Of a stretch of DNA of 7,812 nt, positions 6,447-7,812 are shown piece after piece; the first letter of the stretch is position 1; each line of letters opens with the position of its first letter. A program made the position numbers and the translations under genes. The notes beneath the pieces are model-generated. The model ran no database searches. It was not told where the DNA came from and was given only the letters and a program-made list of their open reading frames with translations. Origin of the DNA: Candidatus Brocadia sp. (GTDB lineage: Bacteria > Planctomycetota > Brocadiia > Brocadiales > Brocadiaceae); contig JAUQXU010000362.1 in the NCBI GenBank assembly GCA_030837935.1, positions 1 to 7,812 on the forward strand. The letters are read 5' to 3'.

Positions 6447-7812
6447 TTAAACCAGGCGTAAAGCAGCTAAAATCATGTCGATCAATTTAATGCCGATAAA
6501 CGGCGCTACAATTCCACCTACCCCATACACCAACAGGTTATTTCTTAAAAAACGGTTCGCCGTCATTGGTTTATAAGGCACACCGCGTAAGGCAAGCGGA
6601 ATAAGAAAGATGATAATGAATGCGTTAAAAATAACCGCAGATAGCACAGCGCTTGCCGGCGTTGCCAGGTGCATAATATTAAGCGCCTGAAGCGATGGAT
6701 AAGTCCCTACGAACGCAGCCGGAATAATCGCAAAGTACTTCGACACGTCGTTTGCTATGCTGAATGTCGTCAATGAACCCCGCGTCATGAGAAGCTGCTT
6801 TCCGATTTTAACTATTTCGATAAGCTTTGTAGGGTTAGAGTCGAGATCGACCATGTTACCCGCCTCTTTTGCCGCTTGAGTTCCTGTATTCATGGCAACA
6901 GCGACATCCGCTTGCGCAAGAGCTGGCGCGTCGTTCGTTCCGTCACCCGTCATAGCAACAAGCCTGCCGCCGGATTGCATTTCACGGATAAGCCTAAGCT
7001 TTGTTTCTGGGGTAGCCTGGGCCAAAAAATCATCCATGCCTGCTTCCGCGGCAATAGCCGCCGCGGTTAAAGGATTATCCCCGGTAATCATAACGGTCTT
7101 GATCCCCATCCTGCGGAGCTCGGCAAAACGCTCTCTAATACCACCTTTTACGATATCTTTTAATTGAATAACACCGAGCACCTGTTTCTGTTCTGCTACA
7201 ACGAGCGGCGTCCCTCCATTTTTTGATATCGTATCAATATTTGATTTCAGGTCTTCGGAAAAAGAACCACCGAATTTCTTTACATAATCTTCAATAGCTT
7301 CAGCTGATCCCTTCCTGATTTGCCGTCCGTTACCCAAATCCACCCCGCTCATCCGTGTTTGTGCCGTAAAAGGGATAAATTTTGCATCGAGTTCGTGGAT
7401 ATGACGTTCTCTGATGCCGTATTTCCTCTTGGCCAATACTACGATACTTCTGCCTTCAGGGGTCTCATCAGACAGCGAGGCAAGCTGTGCGGCATCTGCT
7501 AATGATTTAATATTGACACCCTGGTTTGGTATAAAAGCAACTGCCTGCCTGTTTCCGAGCGTTATCGTACCTGTTTTATCCAGAAGCAGGACATCGACAT
7601 CTCCCGCTGCCTCAACTGCACGGCCGGAAGTAGCAACAACATTGGCCTGTACCATCCTGTCCATGCCGGCTATCCCTATGGCCGGCAATAATCCACCTAT
7701 CGTGGTCGGGATGAGACATACAAGCAGGGCAACCAATACGGTTACAGTAACCGGTTCTCCGTGTCCGGCTGAGATGACGCTGTAAACCGAAAACGGCAAA
7801 AGCGTTACCGTC
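6447..7812 (-). CDS. kdpB: Potassium-transporting P-type ATPase subunit KdpB, 5'-partial
   Basis: This is the ATP-hydrolysing subunit of the KdpFABC high-affinity K+ pump in the cytoplasmic membrane. The frame runs off the right edge; about 455 of some 680-690 residues are visible, so the first spans and the actuator domain are outside. Seen in order: a membrane segment with VCLIPTTIGGLL, then GRAVEAAGDVDVLLLDKTGTIT with the phosphorylated Asp (codon 7578-7580), DETPEGRS, FIPFTAQTRMSG and the nucleotide-site KGS, KDIVKGGI, MITGDN, MTGDGTNDAPAL, and three or so C-terminal spans. Within TTFSIANDVSKYFAI the Asp and Lys equivalent to E. coli D583 and K586, needed for coupling, are both kept. All catalytic motifs are intact. 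A TTG at 7797-7799 is an internal Leu codon, not a start. kdpA is expected upstream, beyond the window. Confidence 0.97.
   Translation of the reverse strand, partial: TVTLLPFSVYSVISAGHGEPVTVTVLVALLVCLIPTTIGGLLPAIGIAGMDRMVQANVVATSGRAVEAAGDVDVLLLDKTGTITLGNRQAVAFIPNQGVNIKSLADAAQLASLSDETPEGRSIVVLAKRKYGIRERHIHELDAKFIPFTAQTRMSGVDLGNGRQIRKGSAEAIEDYVKKFGGSFSEDLKSNIDTISKNGGTPLVVAEQKQVLGVIQLKDIVKGGIRERFAELRRMGIKTVMITGDNPLTAAAIAAEAGMDDFLAQATPETKLRLIREMQSGGRLVAMTGDGTNDAPALAQADVAVAMNTGTQAAKEAGNMVDLDSNPTKLIEIVKIGKQLLMTRGSLTTFSIANDVSKYFAIIPAAFVGTYPSLQALNIMHLATPASAVLSAVIFNAFIIIFLIPLALRGVPYKPMTANRFLRNNLLVYGVGGIVAPFIGIKLIDMILAALRLV

Noticed and set aside
6251..6490. 79-codon plus-strand frame across the kdpB-kdpC gap
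   Set aside because: It is mostly a translation of the palindromic repeat and of the antisense of kdpC and kdpB ends; no ribosome binding site or domain.

Overview
The window is a 7.8 kb stretch of a bacterial chromosome of moderate GC content, with AT-rich intergenic DNA. It has two blocks facing each other. On the left, the plus strand carries the 3' part of a large c-type multiheme cytochrome. On the right, the minus strand carries the end of a high-affinity potassium transporter operon (kdpB, kdpC, kdpD), followed by a small zinc-ribbon gene. The cytochrome is built of tandem monoheme modules, and the right side holds dispersed palindromes made of C5/G5 runs. Together these would fit a respiratory lineage rich in multiheme cytochromes, such as an anammox-type planctomycete. 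No marker gene is present, so this is an inference only.

Region by region: 1-1946 is the cytochrome, open at its 5' side, with six CxxCH motifs and five MPxF axial-methionine motifs visible. From 1947 to 2807 there is no convincing intact gene. This stretch holds a degenerate copy of a dispersed repeat, a 63-codon membrane-anchor fragment that looks like the start of a lost gene, a nearly perfect 30-bp palindrome and a weak plus-strand terminator-like hairpin. From 2808 to 3290 (minus) is a 160-residue protein with a zinc ribbon at each end. From 3291 to 3464 is its probable promoter region, including a perfect 14-bp palindrome. From 3465 to 7812 (minus) are kdpD, kdpC and the C-terminal two thirds of kdpB. 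kdpA would be expected beyond the right edge.

KdpB (P-type ATPase) and KdpC (single-span periplasmic subunit) would work with KdpA to pump K+ at low external potassium. The kdpC and kdpD reading frames overlap by 4 bp, so their translation is probably coupled. KdpD is the main oddity. It keeps the N-terminal Walker ATP-binding domain, the universal-stress-like domain, four membrane spans and a GAF-like domain. However, it stops after a degenerate dimerisation segment in which the phosphoacceptor His position is Tyr, and the whole catalytic ATPase domain is absent. No kdpE is visible. The protein therefore cannot be a classical histidine kinase, and Kdp control here must work another way. A second oddity is a 181-bp gap between kdpB and kdpC that holds a folded palindromic repeat and a terminator-like hairpin pointing against the operon.
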